NCBI GenBank assembly: GCA_965219125.1
Contig: CBDCMO010000002.1
Span: forward strand, 1,674,001 to 1,738,000
Length of the DNA: 64,000 nt
Direction: 5' to 3'
Source: JBBSOK01 sp965219125
GTDB lineage: Bacteria; Bacteroidota; Bacteroidia; Flavobacteriales; Flavobacteriaceae
Under the pieces are notes generated by a model that worked only from the letters and a program-made list of their open reading frames with translations, had not been told where the DNA came from and ran no database searches. The translations under genes were made by a program, and so were the position numbers. Shown here in pieces: positions 42,166-51,749 of the stretch (position 1 is the stretch's first letter; each line of letters begins with the position of its first letter).

Positions 42166-45100
42166 ATGGCAAAACCTAAAAAAGTAACAGAAAAAGAGTT
42201 TGGTCTCTCCTCGTGGGCAATTAATAACAAAACCACTATCTATGTGATAATGATTTTGATATTATTTCTCGGCATTGGCGCCTATTTTGCAATGCCAAGA
42301 GAAAGTTTTCCAGAAATTCACGAAACCAAAATTTATATAAGCTCCATTTATCCTGGCAACACCGCAGAAGATATTGAAAAGCTAATTACAGATCCACTTG
42401 AAGATAAGTTGAAAACGGTGAGTAATGTAGTTGAAATTACCTCAACCTCACAGGAAGATTATTCAATGATCGTTGTTGAGTTTGATGAGGGAATAGATGT
42501 TGAACTTGCAAAACAAAAGGTAAAGGACGAAGTAGATGGCGAAACATCTGGCGAAGATTGGCCAACATTTAACGGTGCAAAAGTAGAACCAAATATTTTT
42601 GAACTGAATCTTTCTGAAGAAATGCCGATTGTAAACATCAATATTTCGGGCGATTATCCGGTTGCGCAATTAAAGGAGTTTGGAGAATATCTGCAAGATG
42701 AAATAGAAGATTTACCCGAAATAAAGAAAGTTGATATTCGTGGCGCGCAGGAAAAAGAGGTTGAAGTTGCTGTAGATATTTACAAGATGATGGCATCTTC
42801 AGTTAGTTTTCAAGATGTTTCTAGCGCAATTAGTAACGGTAATATGACAATGTCTGCCGGTAATTTTATTGCAAGCGGCCAACGTAGGACTATCAGGATT
42901 ATTGGCGAAATTGACAATCCAAAAGAACTTGAAAATTTCGTTGTAAAAAGCGAAAACGGCAATATAGTTTATCTAAAAGATATTGCAAATATTAGCTTCA
43001 AAGAAAAAGATAGAACAACATTTGCAAGGGAAGATGGCCACAGCGTTGTCATGCTCGACGTGAAAAAACGTGCGGGAAAAAACATGGTTGAAGCCGTAGA
43101 TAAGCTAAAACTGATAGTTGCAGATGCGCAGAAAGATATATTTCCTTCAAATTTAGATATTACAATTTCCAACGATCAATCTTCAAAAACCATCGGCCAA
43201 GTTGACGATTTGGTCAACAATATAATCTTCGGAATTATATTGGTGGTAACCGTTTTAATGTTCTTTTTAGGTTTTAAAAATGCATTATTTGTTGGTTTTG
43301 CAATACCAATGTCCATGTTTATGTCGCTGATGATTTTGCACGAACTTGGTTACACGCTGAATACAATGATACTTTTCGGGCTTATTATGGGTCTGGGAAT
43401 GTTGGTGGATAACGGTATCGTGGTAGTTGAAAACGTGTACAGACTAATGGAAGATGAAGGAATGGGTCGTATTCAAGCCGCCAAATTGGGGATTGGCGAA
43501 ATAGCATTGCCCATAATTATCTCAACCGCAACAACCGTAGCAGCATTTATTCCTTTAGGTTTATGGCCAGGATTAATGGGTCAGTTTATGATTTATTTTC
43601 CGATAACGCTTTCGGTCGTTTTGGGCTCTTCATTAATAGTTGCCATATTTTTTAATTCGGTTTTAGTGTCACAGTTTATGACAACTGAAGATAAAGACAT
43701 GCCGCTAAATAGAATTATTAAAATTTCAAGCATCGTAGCCGGAATTGGCTTGCTAATTTTACTTTTTGGTGGGGAATATCGCGCCTTGGGTAGCGTTATG
43801 ATTTTTACCGCAATTATGCTTTGGGCTTATAGATTATTTATTAGAAAAGCTGCAAACCGCTTTCAAAATAAATCGTTGGTAAAGCTTGAAAATTTCTACG
43901 AAAATAAACTTACAAGCTCCTTCAAAAGAAAAAGACCGTACTTAATTGTGGCCGCCACATTTGGGATTTTGGTTTTATCTGTTGCTGCATTTGTTTTCTC
44001 ATTAATGCAACAACGAACAAAAGTTGAATTTTTCCCCGATAACAAACCAAATCAGATAATAGTTTATATTGAATATCCACAAGGCACCGATATAGACAAG
44101 ACAAACGCCATTACAAAAGAAATTGAAAATAAGGTTTACGATGTTTTGGATAGCAAAACATATATGGACGGCAGCAACAATTTTATGGTTGAAAGCGCCG
44201 TGTCGCAAGTTGGCGAAGGTGCCGGCAATCCACAAACCGATGGCGGTAGCGCTGCCGAAATGCCTCATAAAGCAAAAATTACTGCTTCTATGCGAGAATA
44301 TAAATACCGTGAAGGAGAAGATAGTGAGATTTTAAGGCAAAAAGTGCAGCAAGCATTAGTTGGTATTTATCCGGGCGTATTAATCTCGGTTGAAAAAGAC
44401 CAAAACGGTCCACCAGCTGGCCCGCCTGTAAATATTGAATTGGAAGGTGATGATTATAATCAACTTATTGCAACTGCTGAACGTATGCGTGCTTTCATTA
44501 ACAGCAAAAATATACCAGCAATAGACGAGTTGAAGATTGATGTTAACAAAGATAAACCTGCAATGCAAGTAACGGTAGATCGTGAAAAAGCAGGCGAATT
44601 GGGCGTTAGCGCAGGTCAAGTTGGGCAGCAATTGCGTAATTCAATATTCGGAACAAAATCTGGTGTTTACAAAGAAGATGGCGACGATTATGATATTTAT
44701 GTTCGTTTCAACGAAAGTAGCAGGTACAATACAAGTGCTCTTTTCAACCAATCTATGACTTTTAGAACCAATACAGGACAGTTGCGCGAAGTGCCAGTTT
44801 CAGCCGTTGCTTCTATGAAAAATAGCTCTGGTTTTAGCGCAATAAAACATCGCGACACACGTAGAGTAGTTACGGTTTATTCAGCACTTTCGCCCGGTTT
44901 TACAGATGCCGGCGCGGTTGTAAATCAAGTTCGAAATGAAATGCGAAGTTTTGAAAATTTACCTGAAAACATCAAAATAGATTATACAGGCCAAATTGAA
45001 GAACAAAACAAGCAACAAGCCTTTTTAATGGGCGCATTTTTTACGGGTCTTGGCTTAATTTTCTTGATTTTGATCTTTCAATTTAATAGTATTTCGAAAC

Positions 45101-45678
45101 CATTTATAATTATGATTGCTATTTTCCTAAGTTTTATAGGGGTTTTTGGCGGAATTGTAATTTCGGGTGCACCTTTCGTAATTATGATGACGATGATGGG
45201 TATAATTTCCCTCGCAGGTATTGTAGTAAATAACGGCGTGGTACTGCTCGATTACGCCCAACTGGTTATAGACAGGCGAAAAAATGAACTGGATTTAGAC
45301 GAAAAAGAATTCCTTGAAAAAGATGAATTGCTAAAAAGTATAATCACAGCTGGAAAAGCGCGTTTACGCCCAGTTTTACTTACAGCAATTACAACTGTTT
45401 TAGGTTTAATACCATTAGCAATTGGCTTAAATATAGATTTCTTCGGCTTATTCAAAAACTTTGACCCGAATATTTATATGGGTGGTGACAACGTAATATT
45501 CTGGGGACCATTGGCTTGGACCGTAATCTACGGGTTAATTATCGCAACTTTCTTGACTTTAATAATTGTTCCAATCCTATTTTATTTCGCAATGCGATTA
45601 AAAATGTGGCTCGCTTCAAAGAGAAATTCTGGCGAAGATTCTCAGAACGAACAAGAATATATAGAAGCTGCGGAATAA
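42166..45678 (+). CDS. RND efflux pump, inner membrane transporter
   Basis: 1170 residues, longer than AcrB (~1050). TM1 at ~22-42, the pore/docking domain with YPGNTAEDIEKLITDPLED, a TM2-6 block with FGLIMGLGMLVDNGIVVVENVYR (the Asp pair of the proton relay is reduced to one here, LVDNG), TM7 near 590-615, a second periplasmic domain, then a last bundle with GIISLAGIVVNNGVVLLDYAQL. The extra length is an insert of two hydrophobic segments between TM6 and TM7 (about 525-560) and a charged tail. It probably exports toxic compounds; specificity is unknown. A GAGCGGAGTCGAAAT repeat lies just before the start. Confidence 0.93.
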   Translation: MAKPKKVTEKEFGLSSWAINNKTTIYVIMILILFLGIGAYFAMPRESFPEIHETKIYISSIYPGNTAEDIEKLITDPLEDKLKTVSNVVEITSTSQEDYSMIVVEFDEGIDVELAKQKVKDEVDGETSGEDWPTFNGAKVEPNIFELNLSEEMPIVNINISGDYPVAQLKEFGEYLQDEIEDLPEIKKVDIRGAQEKEVEVAVDIYKMMASSVSFQDVSSAISNGNMTMSAGNFIASGQRRTIRIIGEIDNPKELENFVVKSENGNIVYLKDIANISFKEKDRTTFAREDGHSVVMLDVKKRAGKNMVEAVDKLKLIVADAQKDIFPSNLDITISNDQSSKTIGQVDDLVNNIIFGIILVVTVLMFFLGFKNALFVGFAIPMSMFMSLMILHELGYTLNTMILFGLIMGLGMLVDNGIVVVENVYRLMEDEGMGRIQAAKLGIGEIALPIIISTATTVAAFIPLGLWPGLMGQFMIYFPITLSVVLGSSLIVAIFFNSVLVSQFMTTEDKDMPLNRIIKISSIVAGIGLLILLFGGEYRALGSVMIFTAIMLWAYRLFIRKAANRFQNKSLVKLENFYENKLTSSFKRKRPYLIVAATFGILVLSVAAFVFSLMQQRTKVEFFPDNKPNQIIVYIEYPQGTDIDKTNAITKEIENKVYDVLDSKTYMDGSNNFMVESAVSQVGEGAGNPQTDGGSAAEMPHKAKITASMREYKYREGEDSEILRQKVQQALVGIYPGVLISVEKDQNGPPAGPPVNIELEGDDYNQLIATAERMRAFINSKNIPAIDELKIDVNKDKPAMQVTVDREKAGELGVSAGQVGQQLRNSIFGTKSGVYKEDGDDYDIYVRFNESSRYNTSALFNQSMTFRTNTGQLREVPVSAVASMKNSSGFSAIKHRDTRRVVTVYSALSPGFTDAGAVVNQVRNEMRSFENLPENIKIDYTGQIEEQNKQQAFLMGAFFTGLGLIFLILIFQFNSISKPFIIMIAIFLSFIGVFGGIVISGAPFVIMMTMMGIISLAGIVVNNGVVLLDYAQLVIDRRKNELDLDEKEFLEKDELLKSIITAGKARLRPVLLTAITTVLGLIPLAIGLNIDFFGLFKNFDPNIYMGGDNVIFWGPLAWTVIYGLIIATFLTLIIVPILFYFAMRLKMWLASKRNSGEDSQNEQEYIEAAE

Positions 45679-45725
45679 ATTGCCGTTGTTTTCCCTGCAA
45701 GGTTTATAAAACAAACTAATAAAGC

Positions 45726-45763
45726 AGACCTGCAAGGTTTTCAAAACCTGGCAGGTCTTTTTT
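45726..45763 (+). terminator. Terminator of the efflux operon
   Basis: AGACCTGC (45726-45733) pairs with GCAGGTCT (45751-45758); AGGTT/AACCT continues the stem inside, followed by TTTTTT. Strong rho-independent terminator. A partial direct copy (CCTGCAAGGTTT) lies just upstream at ~45692. Confidence 0.9.
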
Positions 45764-45847
45764 ATTCAATTTGATAAATCCACTAAATAATTTATATCTA
45801 AATATAATTTATAAATCCTTATATTTAAAAAATAAAATCAAGTAATA

Positions 45848-46243
45848 ATGGAAGAAGATATTAGATGGCAACAGCGATTCCAGAATTATGAAAAAGCATT
45901 TTTAAAATTACAAAAATTCAATAAACAAAAAGTTCATAACGAGCTTGAAAGACAAGGTTTTATAAAATGTTTTGAATATACGTACGAACTTTCTTGGCAA
46001 TTATTGAAAGATTATCTTCAATTTCAAGGAATTGTAGGCATTACTGGAAGTCGAGATGCAATTAGAGAAGCATTTAATAAAGATATTATTATTGATGGCG
46101 AGCAATGGATGAAGATGATAAATGACCGTATTTTAACAGTTCATACCTATAATGAGGAAACTGCAACAGAAGTTGAAAATAGAATAAGAAAAACCTACTT
46201 CAATTTGTTTGAAGCCTTTTATATTAAAATGAAAAATATATGA
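45848..46243 (+). CDS. HEPN protein, nucleotidyltransferase substrate-binding (HI0074) family
   Basis: 131 residues. Typical motifs: WQQRFQNYEKAFLKL, FEYTYELSWQLLKDYL, SRDAIREAFN, and the HEPN R-x4-H motif in NDRILTVHTYNE, which is the likely RNase site. It forms a toxin-antitoxin or regulatory pair with the nucleotidyltransferase whose start overlaps its stop by four bases (ATGA). Intact, unlike the module at 29.3-29.9 kb. Confidence 0.88.
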   Translation: MEEDIRWQQRFQNYEKAFLKLQKFNKQKVHNELERQGFIKCFEYTYELSWQLLKDYLQFQGIVGITGSRDAIREAFNKDIIIDGEQWMKMINDRILTVHTYNEETATEVENRIRKTYFNLFEAFYIKMKNI

Positions 46244-46566
46244 AATTTGGACTTTCAGATGAAATAATTGAAAGATTTTCGGATGTTTTTTCGAAATATA
46301 CATTGGTGGAAGAAATTGTAATTTACGGCTCACGAGCTAAAAACACATTTAGAGAAGGCAGCGATATAGATTTAACAATAAAAGGAAAAAACATTGACCA
46401 CAATACTTTTTCGAAAATTTGGTTAGAATTAGATGCTTTGAACACACCTTATTTTATTGACATCAGCATTTTTAATGAATTAACTTCTAAAAGTTTAATA
46501 GAGCACATAAACCGTATCGGAAAAACATTCTATTCAAAACAAATTAAAGAGATTCTTGTAAACTGA
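46240..46566 (+). CDS. Minimal nucleotidyltransferase (MNT, HI0073-like)
   Basis: 108 residues. EIVIYGSRAKNTFREGSDIDLTIKG contains the GSRA motif and the SDIDL acidic pair. It partners the HEPN protein upstream (four-base overlap) and by analogy with studied MNT/HEPN modules would modify and silence it. The order HEPN-MNT is opposite to the MNT-HEPN order of the other module, so the two are of different subfamilies. Confidence 0.88.
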   Translation: MKFGLSDEIIERFSDVFSKYTLVEEIVIYGSRAKNTFREGSDIDLTIKGKNIDHNTFSKIWLELDALNTPYFIDISIFNELTSKSLIEHINRIGKTFYSKQIKEILVN

Positions 46567-46661
46567 AAGGGTATTATTATTCTGTTCAGGTTTTTTGAAT
46601 ATGTCTGAAAAGTATTGAATGTTGTTTTCAGACTTAAAATTATTTAAAAATTTAACCAAAA

Positions 46662-46680
46662 ATATTCGTGTATTCGTGGT
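46662..46680 (+). repeat. Dispersed repeat ATTCGTGTATTCGTGGT
   Basis: Second copy of the 18-base repeat at 11760-11777 (T for the first A). It lies between the MNT gene and aspS. Confidence 0.7.
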
Positions 46681-46737
46681 CAACCTTTTACCCAAATAAT
46701 AATCCTTCCAAATCCACATCATTCATTTTATACTTAC

Positions 46738-46745
46738 TAAATTTG
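46738..46745 (+). promoter_or_regulatory. Promoter -7 element of aspS
   Basis: TAAATTTG matches TAnnTTTG, 26 bases before the aspS ATG and followed by CACC as at the rplM promoter. No TTG at -33. Confidence 0.5.
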
Positions 46746-46771
46746 CACCTTCAATTTTTTTTCAGAATAAG

Positions 46772-48526
46772 ATGTACAGAACACACAATAACGGCGAGTT
46801 AAACGCCAAAAATATAGGTGAAGCGGTAACCCTTTCAGGTTGGGTACAAAAAACAAGGGATAAAGGTTTTATGGTTTGGGTAGATTTACGTGACCGTTAC
46901 GGCATAACCCAACTTATTTTTGATGCCGAACGCACTTCAAAAGAAATGATAGAAGAAGCCCAAAATTTGGGTCGTGAATTCGTCATTCAAGTTACGGGAA
47001 CCGTTATTGAGCGCGAAAGCAAAAACCCAAATATGCCAACTGGCGATGTTGAAATTTTGGTTTCTGAACTTATTATTCTAAACAAATCTGAAACGCCACC
47101 TTTTACAATTGAAGATGAAACTGATGGCGGCGAAGATTTACGAATGAAATATCGCTACTTGGATATTAGAAGAAAACCTGTTCGCGAAAATCTTATTTTC
47201 CGTCATAAAGTTACGATGGCGGTTAGAAATTATCTTTCTTCGGAAGGTTTCGTTGAAGTGGAAACTCCTTATTTAATCAAATCAACACCTGAAGGTGCAA
47301 GAGATTTTGTTGTTCCTTCGCGAATGAATGAAGGACAATTTTATGCACTTCCGCAAAGTCCGCAAACTTTCAAGCAATTATTGATGGTTGGTGGAATGGA
47401 TAAATATTTTCAAATTGTAAAATGTTTCCGTGATGAAGATTTACGTGCCGACAGACAACCAGAATTTACACAAATAGATTGCGAAATGGCTTTTGTAGAA
47501 CAAGAAGATATTTTGAATGCTTTTGAAGGTTTAACAAGACATTTATTAAAAGAAATTAAAGGAATCGAGGTAGAAAAATTCCCAAGAATGACCTACGACG
47601 ACGCTATGGCAAAATACGGAAACGATAAACCAGACATACGTTTTGGGATGGAATTTGGCGAGTTGAATGAAGTTGCTCAACACAAAGATTTTGGCGTTTT
47701 CAACCAAGCAGAATTGGTTGTCGGCATCGCAGTTCCTGGCGGAAATAGTTACAGCAGAAAAGAAATTGATGCGTTGATAGATTGGGTAAAACGCCCACAA
47801 ATTGGCGCATTGGGAATGGTTTATTGCCGTGTAAATGAAGATGGCACATTTAAATCTTCCGTAGATAAATTTTATACTGAAGAAGATTTAGCAAAATGGG
47901 CAGAAAAAACAGGCGCAAAAGCTGGTGATTTAATCTGCGTACTTTCAGGCGTTGCCAATAAAACAAGAGCACAATTAAGTGCTTTAAGAATGCATTTGGC
48001 AGAGCAGTTAGGCCTACGTAAAAACACACAATTCGCACCACTTTGGGTTGTAGATTTTCCACTTTTAGAATGGGATGAAGATACAAACCGTTATCATGCA
48101 ATGCACCATCCATTTACATCGCCGAAACCGGGACAGTTGGAATTACTTTCAACAAAACCAGGAGAAGTAAAAGCAAACGCTTACGATTTAGTATTGAATG
48201 GAAACGAAATTGGCGGTGGCTCAATCCGTATTCACGACAAGAAAACACAAGCCTTAATGTTCGATTATTTAGGGTTTACACCTGAAGAAGCAAAATCACA
48301 ATTCGGCTTTTTAATGGACGCTTTCCAATACGGCGCACCACCACACGGCGGCATTGCTTTTGGATTGGATAGATTGACAGCCATTTTGGGCGGACAAGAA
48401 ACAATTAGAGATTTTATCGCGTTCCCAAAAAACAATTCGGGACGAGATGTGATGATAGATGCGCCCGCTCCTATTGATAAAAAACAATTGGAAGAGCTTC
48501 ATTTGAGAGTAGAAATAAAAAAGTAA
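46772..48526 (+). CDS. aspS: Aspartyl-tRNA synthetase
   Basis: 584 residues, the bacterial class IIb form with a GAD insertion. OB-fold domain 1-105 (AVTLSGWVQKTRDKGFMVWVDLRDRYG); motif 2 in FRDEDLRADRQPEFTQIDCEMAF; GAD insert ~290-420; motif 3 in AFGLDRLTAILGGQETIRDFIAFPKN. It charges tRNA-Asp; since asnS is also present, it need not be non-discriminating. Monocistronic with its own promoter. Confidence 0.97.
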   Translation: MYRTHNNGELNAKNIGEAVTLSGWVQKTRDKGFMVWVDLRDRYGITQLIFDAERTSKEMIEEAQNLGREFVIQVTGTVIERESKNPNMPTGDVEILVSELIILNKSETPPFTIEDETDGGEDLRMKYRYLDIRRKPVRENLIFRHKVTMAVRNYLSSEGFVEVETPYLIKSTPEGARDFVVPSRMNEGQFYALPQSPQTFKQLLMVGGMDKYFQIVKCFRDEDLRADRQPEFTQIDCEMAFVEQEDILNAFEGLTRHLLKEIKGIEVEKFPRMTYDDAMAKYGNDKPDIRFGMEFGELNEVAQHKDFGVFNQAELVVGIAVPGGNSYSRKEIDALIDWVKRPQIGALGMVYCRVNEDGTFKSSVDKFYTEEDLAKWAEKTGAKAGDLICVLSGVANKTRAQLSALRMHLAEQLGLRKNTQFAPLWVVDFPLLEWDEDTNRYHAMHHPFTSPKPGQLELLSTKPGEVKANAYDLVLNGNEIGGGSIRIHDKKTQALMFDYLGFTPEEAKSQFGFLMDAFQYGAPPHGGIAFGLDRLTAILGGQETIRDFIAFPKNNSGRDVMIDAPAPIDKKQLEELHLRVEIKK

Positions 48527-48574
48527 AATTCAAAATTCAACGCATTTCAATTATTTGCCAAGAATATAAATAAA

Positions 48575-50374
48575 ATGCCCAAAACAAAAAGAACCCTTTT
48601 AGCCAAGTTTTTAATTTGGCGAATTAAGTACATTAGCAATAAGCAGTTTATACTTATTTTAAGTATAATCATTGGTTTTATGAGTGGTGTTGGCGCGGTT
48701 ATCTTAAAAAACCTTACCCACATTATCCAGCATTTGTTGGAAGGTAATCTTATTGCAAAATATCACACGGCGTTCTATTTTATTTTTCCAATTGTTGGGC
48801 TTACTCTTACGTATCTTATAATTAAATACATAATTCGGAATAAAGTCTCGCACGGTATACCTTCAACTCTATTTGCCATTTCAAAGAAAAAAGGTTTAAT
48901 GCGAAAATATCAAATGTTGGGCAGTTTATTAACCGCACCTATTACTGTCGGGTTTGGTGGTTCGGTAGGTTTGGAAGGACCAACAGTTGCGACTGGCGCG
49001 GCTTTAAGTTCAAATTTGTCACGGGTTTTACACTTAAATCAGGCAACTCGAACACTCTTAATAAGTTGCGCTGCGGCGGGTGCATTATCCTCAATATTTA
49101 AAGCGCCAATAGCCGCAATTATTTTTGCTATTGAAGTGTTTAGTTTAGACTTAACCTTGGCTTCAATGGTTCCGCTACTATTGGCATCAGTTTCTGCCAT
49201 ACTTACTTCCTATTTTTTCTTCGGAAATGATGTTCTTTTACCATTTAAAACCACAGATCCTTTTACAATTAATGACGTTCCATTTTATATAATTTTAGGC
49301 GTTTTTGGCGGTTTCATTTCAATATATTTTTCCAAAACCTATAATTTTTTACAAGATTGGTTTGAAAAAATGGGTTCGCCCATAAAGCGATTATTGATTG
49401 GCGGTGTTGGTATCGGCATACTTGTTTATTTTATTCCACCACTTTACGGTGAAGGGTTTGATGTAATAAACAACTTGGTAAAAGGCAATCCCGAACAAGC
49501 GCTACAAAACAATTTTTTGCATTTGGACCTCTCTAGTATTTGGGTTATCATCGCTCTATTGGCTGGTCTGGTTTTCTTTAAAGTTATTGCCAGCGCTTTT
49601 ACTTTTGGCGCAGGTGGCGTTGGTGGTATTTTTGCGCCTACGCTATTTATGGGAAGTATTATGGGTAACGTAATTGCAAAAATTATTAATAATCTTGGCA
49701 TTTTTAATCAGCCGGTTTCTGAAAGTAATTTTACATTGGTTGGTATGACGGCTTTAATGGCGGGCGTTTTGCACGCACCACTTACAGCAATATTCTTAAT
49801 TGCCGAAGTTACGGGCGGTTATGATCTTTTTATTCCGTTAATGCTTACGGCGGCTATTTCGTATTCTATTACTAAATTTTTTGTGCCACATTCGGTTTAT
49901 GCAATGGAACTTGGCCGGACAGGCGACCTTATTACGCACAACAAAGATCACGCTGTTTTAACTTTAATGGATATAAAAACTGTAATTGAACGAGACTTTG
50001 TAAGCCTTAACCCTGAAATGACTTTGGGCGACATTGTTCACAACGCTATCGTAAAAAGCAACCGAAACATTTTTCCTGTTTTAAACACTAAAACCAACCA
50101 ACTGGAAGGTATAATTTTATTGGACGATCTACGCCCAATAATGTTTGACCAAGCTCTTTATAAAGAAGTAATTGCCCGTGAATTGATGCACAACGCGCCA
50201 GATTTGATTAATTTGGAAGCCGATAAAATGACCGATGTGATGAAAAAATTTCAAGATACTTCGGCTTGGAATCTTCCCGTAATAAGCAACGGCGAATATT
50301 ACGGTTTTGTTTCAAAGTCGAAATTACTCACGGCTTACAGAAGGAAATTGATTGATTTTTCTGGAAGGGAGTAA
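48575..50374 (+). CDS. ClC-type chloride channel/antiporter with CBS domains
   Basis: 599 residues. The three ClC selectivity segments appear as SHGIPSTL (usually GSGIP), GGSVGLEGPTVATG (G-x-EGP) and AGGVGGIFAPTLFMGS (GxFxP). About ten hydrophobic helices span ~20-430. Residues ~445-590 form two CBS repeats (VIERDFVSLNPEMTLGDIV; IARELMHNAPDLINLEADKM), which gate in response to nucleotides in related proteins. Whether it is a channel or a proton-coupled antiporter cannot be told by eye. Confidence 0.92.
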   Translation: MPKTKRTLLAKFLIWRIKYISNKQFILILSIIIGFMSGVGAVILKNLTHIIQHLLEGNLIAKYHTAFYFIFPIVGLTLTYLIIKYIIRNKVSHGIPSTLFAISKKKGLMRKYQMLGSLLTAPITVGFGGSVGLEGPTVATGAALSSNLSRVLHLNQATRTLLISCAAAGALSSIFKAPIAAIIFAIEVFSLDLTLASMVPLLLASVSAILTSYFFFGNDVLLPFKTTDPFTINDVPFYIILGVFGGFISIYFSKTYNFLQDWFEKMGSPIKRLLIGGVGIGILVYFIPPLYGEGFDVINNLVKGNPEQALQNNFLHLDLSSIWVIIALLAGLVFFKVIASAFTFGAGGVGGIFAPTLFMGSIMGNVIAKIINNLGIFNQPVSESNFTLVGMTALMAGVLHAPLTAIFLIAEVTGGYDLFIPLMLTAAISYSITKFFVPHSVYAMELGRTGDLITHNKDHAVLTLMDIKTVIERDFVSLNPEMTLGDIVHNAIVKSNRNIFPVLNTKTNQLEGIILLDDLRPIMFDQALYKEVIARELMHNAPDLINLEADKMTDVMKKFQDTSAWNLPVISNGEYYGFVSKSKLLTAYRRKLIDFSGRE

Positions 50375-50382
50375 AAAAGTCG

Positions 50383-50482
50383 CAGTTGCAGTTGGCAGTT
50401 TTCATTTCGGCTGCGCTCAATGAACGGAACATAATTAAAGAAGAATCCCATGTCGGTGGCTGCGAGTAGCCGAAGTCACATT
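50383..50482 (+). repeat. Composite of dispersed repeats after the ClC gene
   Basis: GTCGCAGTTGCAGTTGGCAG (50383-50402) combines the GTCGCA and CAGTTGGCAGTT words found elsewhere. TTTCGGCTGCGCTCAATGAA (about 50405-50424) and TGCGAGTAGCCGAAGTCAC (about 50461-50479) face each other, another instance of the TTCGGCTnCGCTCA family at 4836 and 54984. Confidence 0.5.
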
Positions 50483-50496
50483 AATTTGAAATTAAA

Positions 50497-50757
50497 ATGA
50501 AATATTTTCTGCAAATTTTATTTATTGCAATTATAGTTGGCTTGGGAGTTGGGTTTTACATTCAATCTACCAATGTAAAAACGGGCGATCTTATTATTGG
50601 GCTTTCGCTCGTGTCTGGCTTTTTTGTTTTGATGCCTTTATTTATCTATCACAGATGGAAAGATAAAAAGGTGGAAGATTATATGTTGAACAAAGAAAAT
50701 ATTATGAAGATGAAAGAATTTAATGATAAGAAAGAAAAACGTTCAAGGAGAAATTGA
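50497..50757 (+). CDS. Small two-TM membrane protein
   Basis: 86 residues: TM1 ~4-24 (LQILFIAIIVGLGVGFYI), short loop, TM2 ~33-52 (LIIGLSLVSGFFVLMPLFIY), then a very basic cytoplasmic tail (KKEKRSRRN). I recognise similar short proteins in Flavobacteriia but no function. Start ATG at 50497 is the first in the frame. Convergent with tadA. Confidence 0.65.
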   Translation: MKYFLQILFIAIIVGLGVGFYIQSTNVKTGDLIIGLSLVSGFFVLMPLFIYHRWKDKKVEDYMLNKENIMKMKEFNDKKEKRSRRN

Positions 50758-50863
50758 TTCTCGTCATAATTTTTCAACAGTTAATAATTCCAGATTTAAA
50801 TTTCCTATAAATTAGTTGAATGATTTTCTGTAAATGAACATAGCAAAAATCAAAAATTGAAGA

Positions 50864-50963
50864 TAGCTGAGTGTTTTTTTTTATGAAAAGCGTGAGAATA
50901 AAATTCCAAAGTAAAGGTAGCTGAGTGATTTTTTATTTTTTCGCTTGACGAAAAATAAAAAAT
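50864..50963. terminator. Bidirectional terminator between small membrane gene and tadA
   Basis: ATTTTTTATTTTTTCG (50928-50943) and CGAAAAATAAAAAAT (50949-50963) form a long AT stem with loop CTTGA and one bulged T; T tracts exist on both strands. TAGCTGAGTG occurs twice just upstream (50864-50873 and 50918-50927), each followed by a T-rich run. Confidence 0.65.
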
Positions 50964-50977
50964 TGTACCGAAGCTAG

Positions 50978-51433
50978 CTAATTTAGATTACGCTTTTCAA
51001 TAAAAAACCGCTTTAATAATTGCGAAGTTTCTTCAGCCATAATTCCACCTACCATTTTGGTTTTTGGATGCAGTTTTGTTTCCATTGCAATACAACCACG
51101 TTGCTCATCTCTTGCGCCATATACAATCTTAGAAATCTGGCTCCAAAACAAAGCTCCCGCGCACATTTGGCAGGGTTCAATTGTTACATAAAGCGTGCAA
51201 TCTATTAAATATTTTCCACCCAAATAATTTGCGGCAGCAGTAATAGCCTGCATTTCGGCGTGTGCCGTCACGTCGTTCAACGTTTCGGTCAAATTATGGG
51301 CTCGAGCAATTATTTGATTTTTAATAACGATAACCGCACCAATCGGCACTTCGCCTTTATCATAAGCAGCATCAGCTTCTTGAAAGGCTTTTTTCATAAA
51401 ATAGGTATCGTCGAAAGGGTTTAAAATATTCAA
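50978..51433 (-). CDS. tadA: tRNA-specific adenosine deaminase
   Basis: 151 residues of the CDA fold. Zinc ligands and the proton shuttle are in TAHAEMQAI (HAE) and EPCQMCAGAL (PCxxC). It converts A34 to inosine in tRNA-Arg(ACG). Length and N-terminus (FMKKAFQEADAAYDKGEVPIGAVIV) are typical. Its upstream region contains a short relative of the GTTCAA heptamer array. Confidence 0.93.
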   Translation of the reverse strand: MNILNPFDDTYFMKKAFQEADAAYDKGEVPIGAVIVIKNQIIARAHNLTETLNDVTAHAEMQAITAAANYLGGKYLIDCTLYVTIEPCQMCAGALFWSQISKIVYGARDEQRGCIAMETKLHPKTKMVGGIMAEETSQLLKRFFIEKRNLN

Positions 51434-51749
51434 GATTTAAAGTTCAAGGTTATTTGGGTGTTCGTTATTCAAAATTTGATATTATTTTTCGTTCAACAAT
51501 CAAAAATCTTTAATCTTCAATCGTTAATAATTTTTACTTCGTTATTTGAAATTCAAGATTAGTTGTTCGATTTTAAAAACTTCAACAATCTAAAATTTAT
51601 AGCTACAAATCAAAAAGTCCCATCCTTCAACCCTTCCACGAAGGTAGGGAGTCAGTTTGCAAAAGCCCCTCCTCAGGAGGGGTTGGGGAGGACTTCAAAG
51701 ATAAAATTTAAAATATAACAAAATCAACCCGAAACGGTATCTTTGCTTT
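51434..51749. other. Intergenic region tadA-dxs with repeats
   Basis: 316 bases between divergent genes. TTTAAAGTTCAAGGTT words at ~51436 relate to the array at 29184-29260. CCCCTCC (51666-51672) and GGAGGGG (51676-51682) form a GC-rich hairpin with loop TCA, part of a longer dispersed type (GGAGGGGTTGGGGAGG); similar elements are common in flavobacterial genomes. The dxs -7 element is at the right end. I see no gene. Confidence 0.6.
51738..51745 (+). promoter_or_regulatory. Promoter -7 element of dxs (leaderless start)
   Basis: TATCTTTG (TAnnTTTG) ends only five bases before the GTG start at 51750, so the transcript should begin at or next to the start codon. There is no TTG at -33. Confidence 0.45.
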
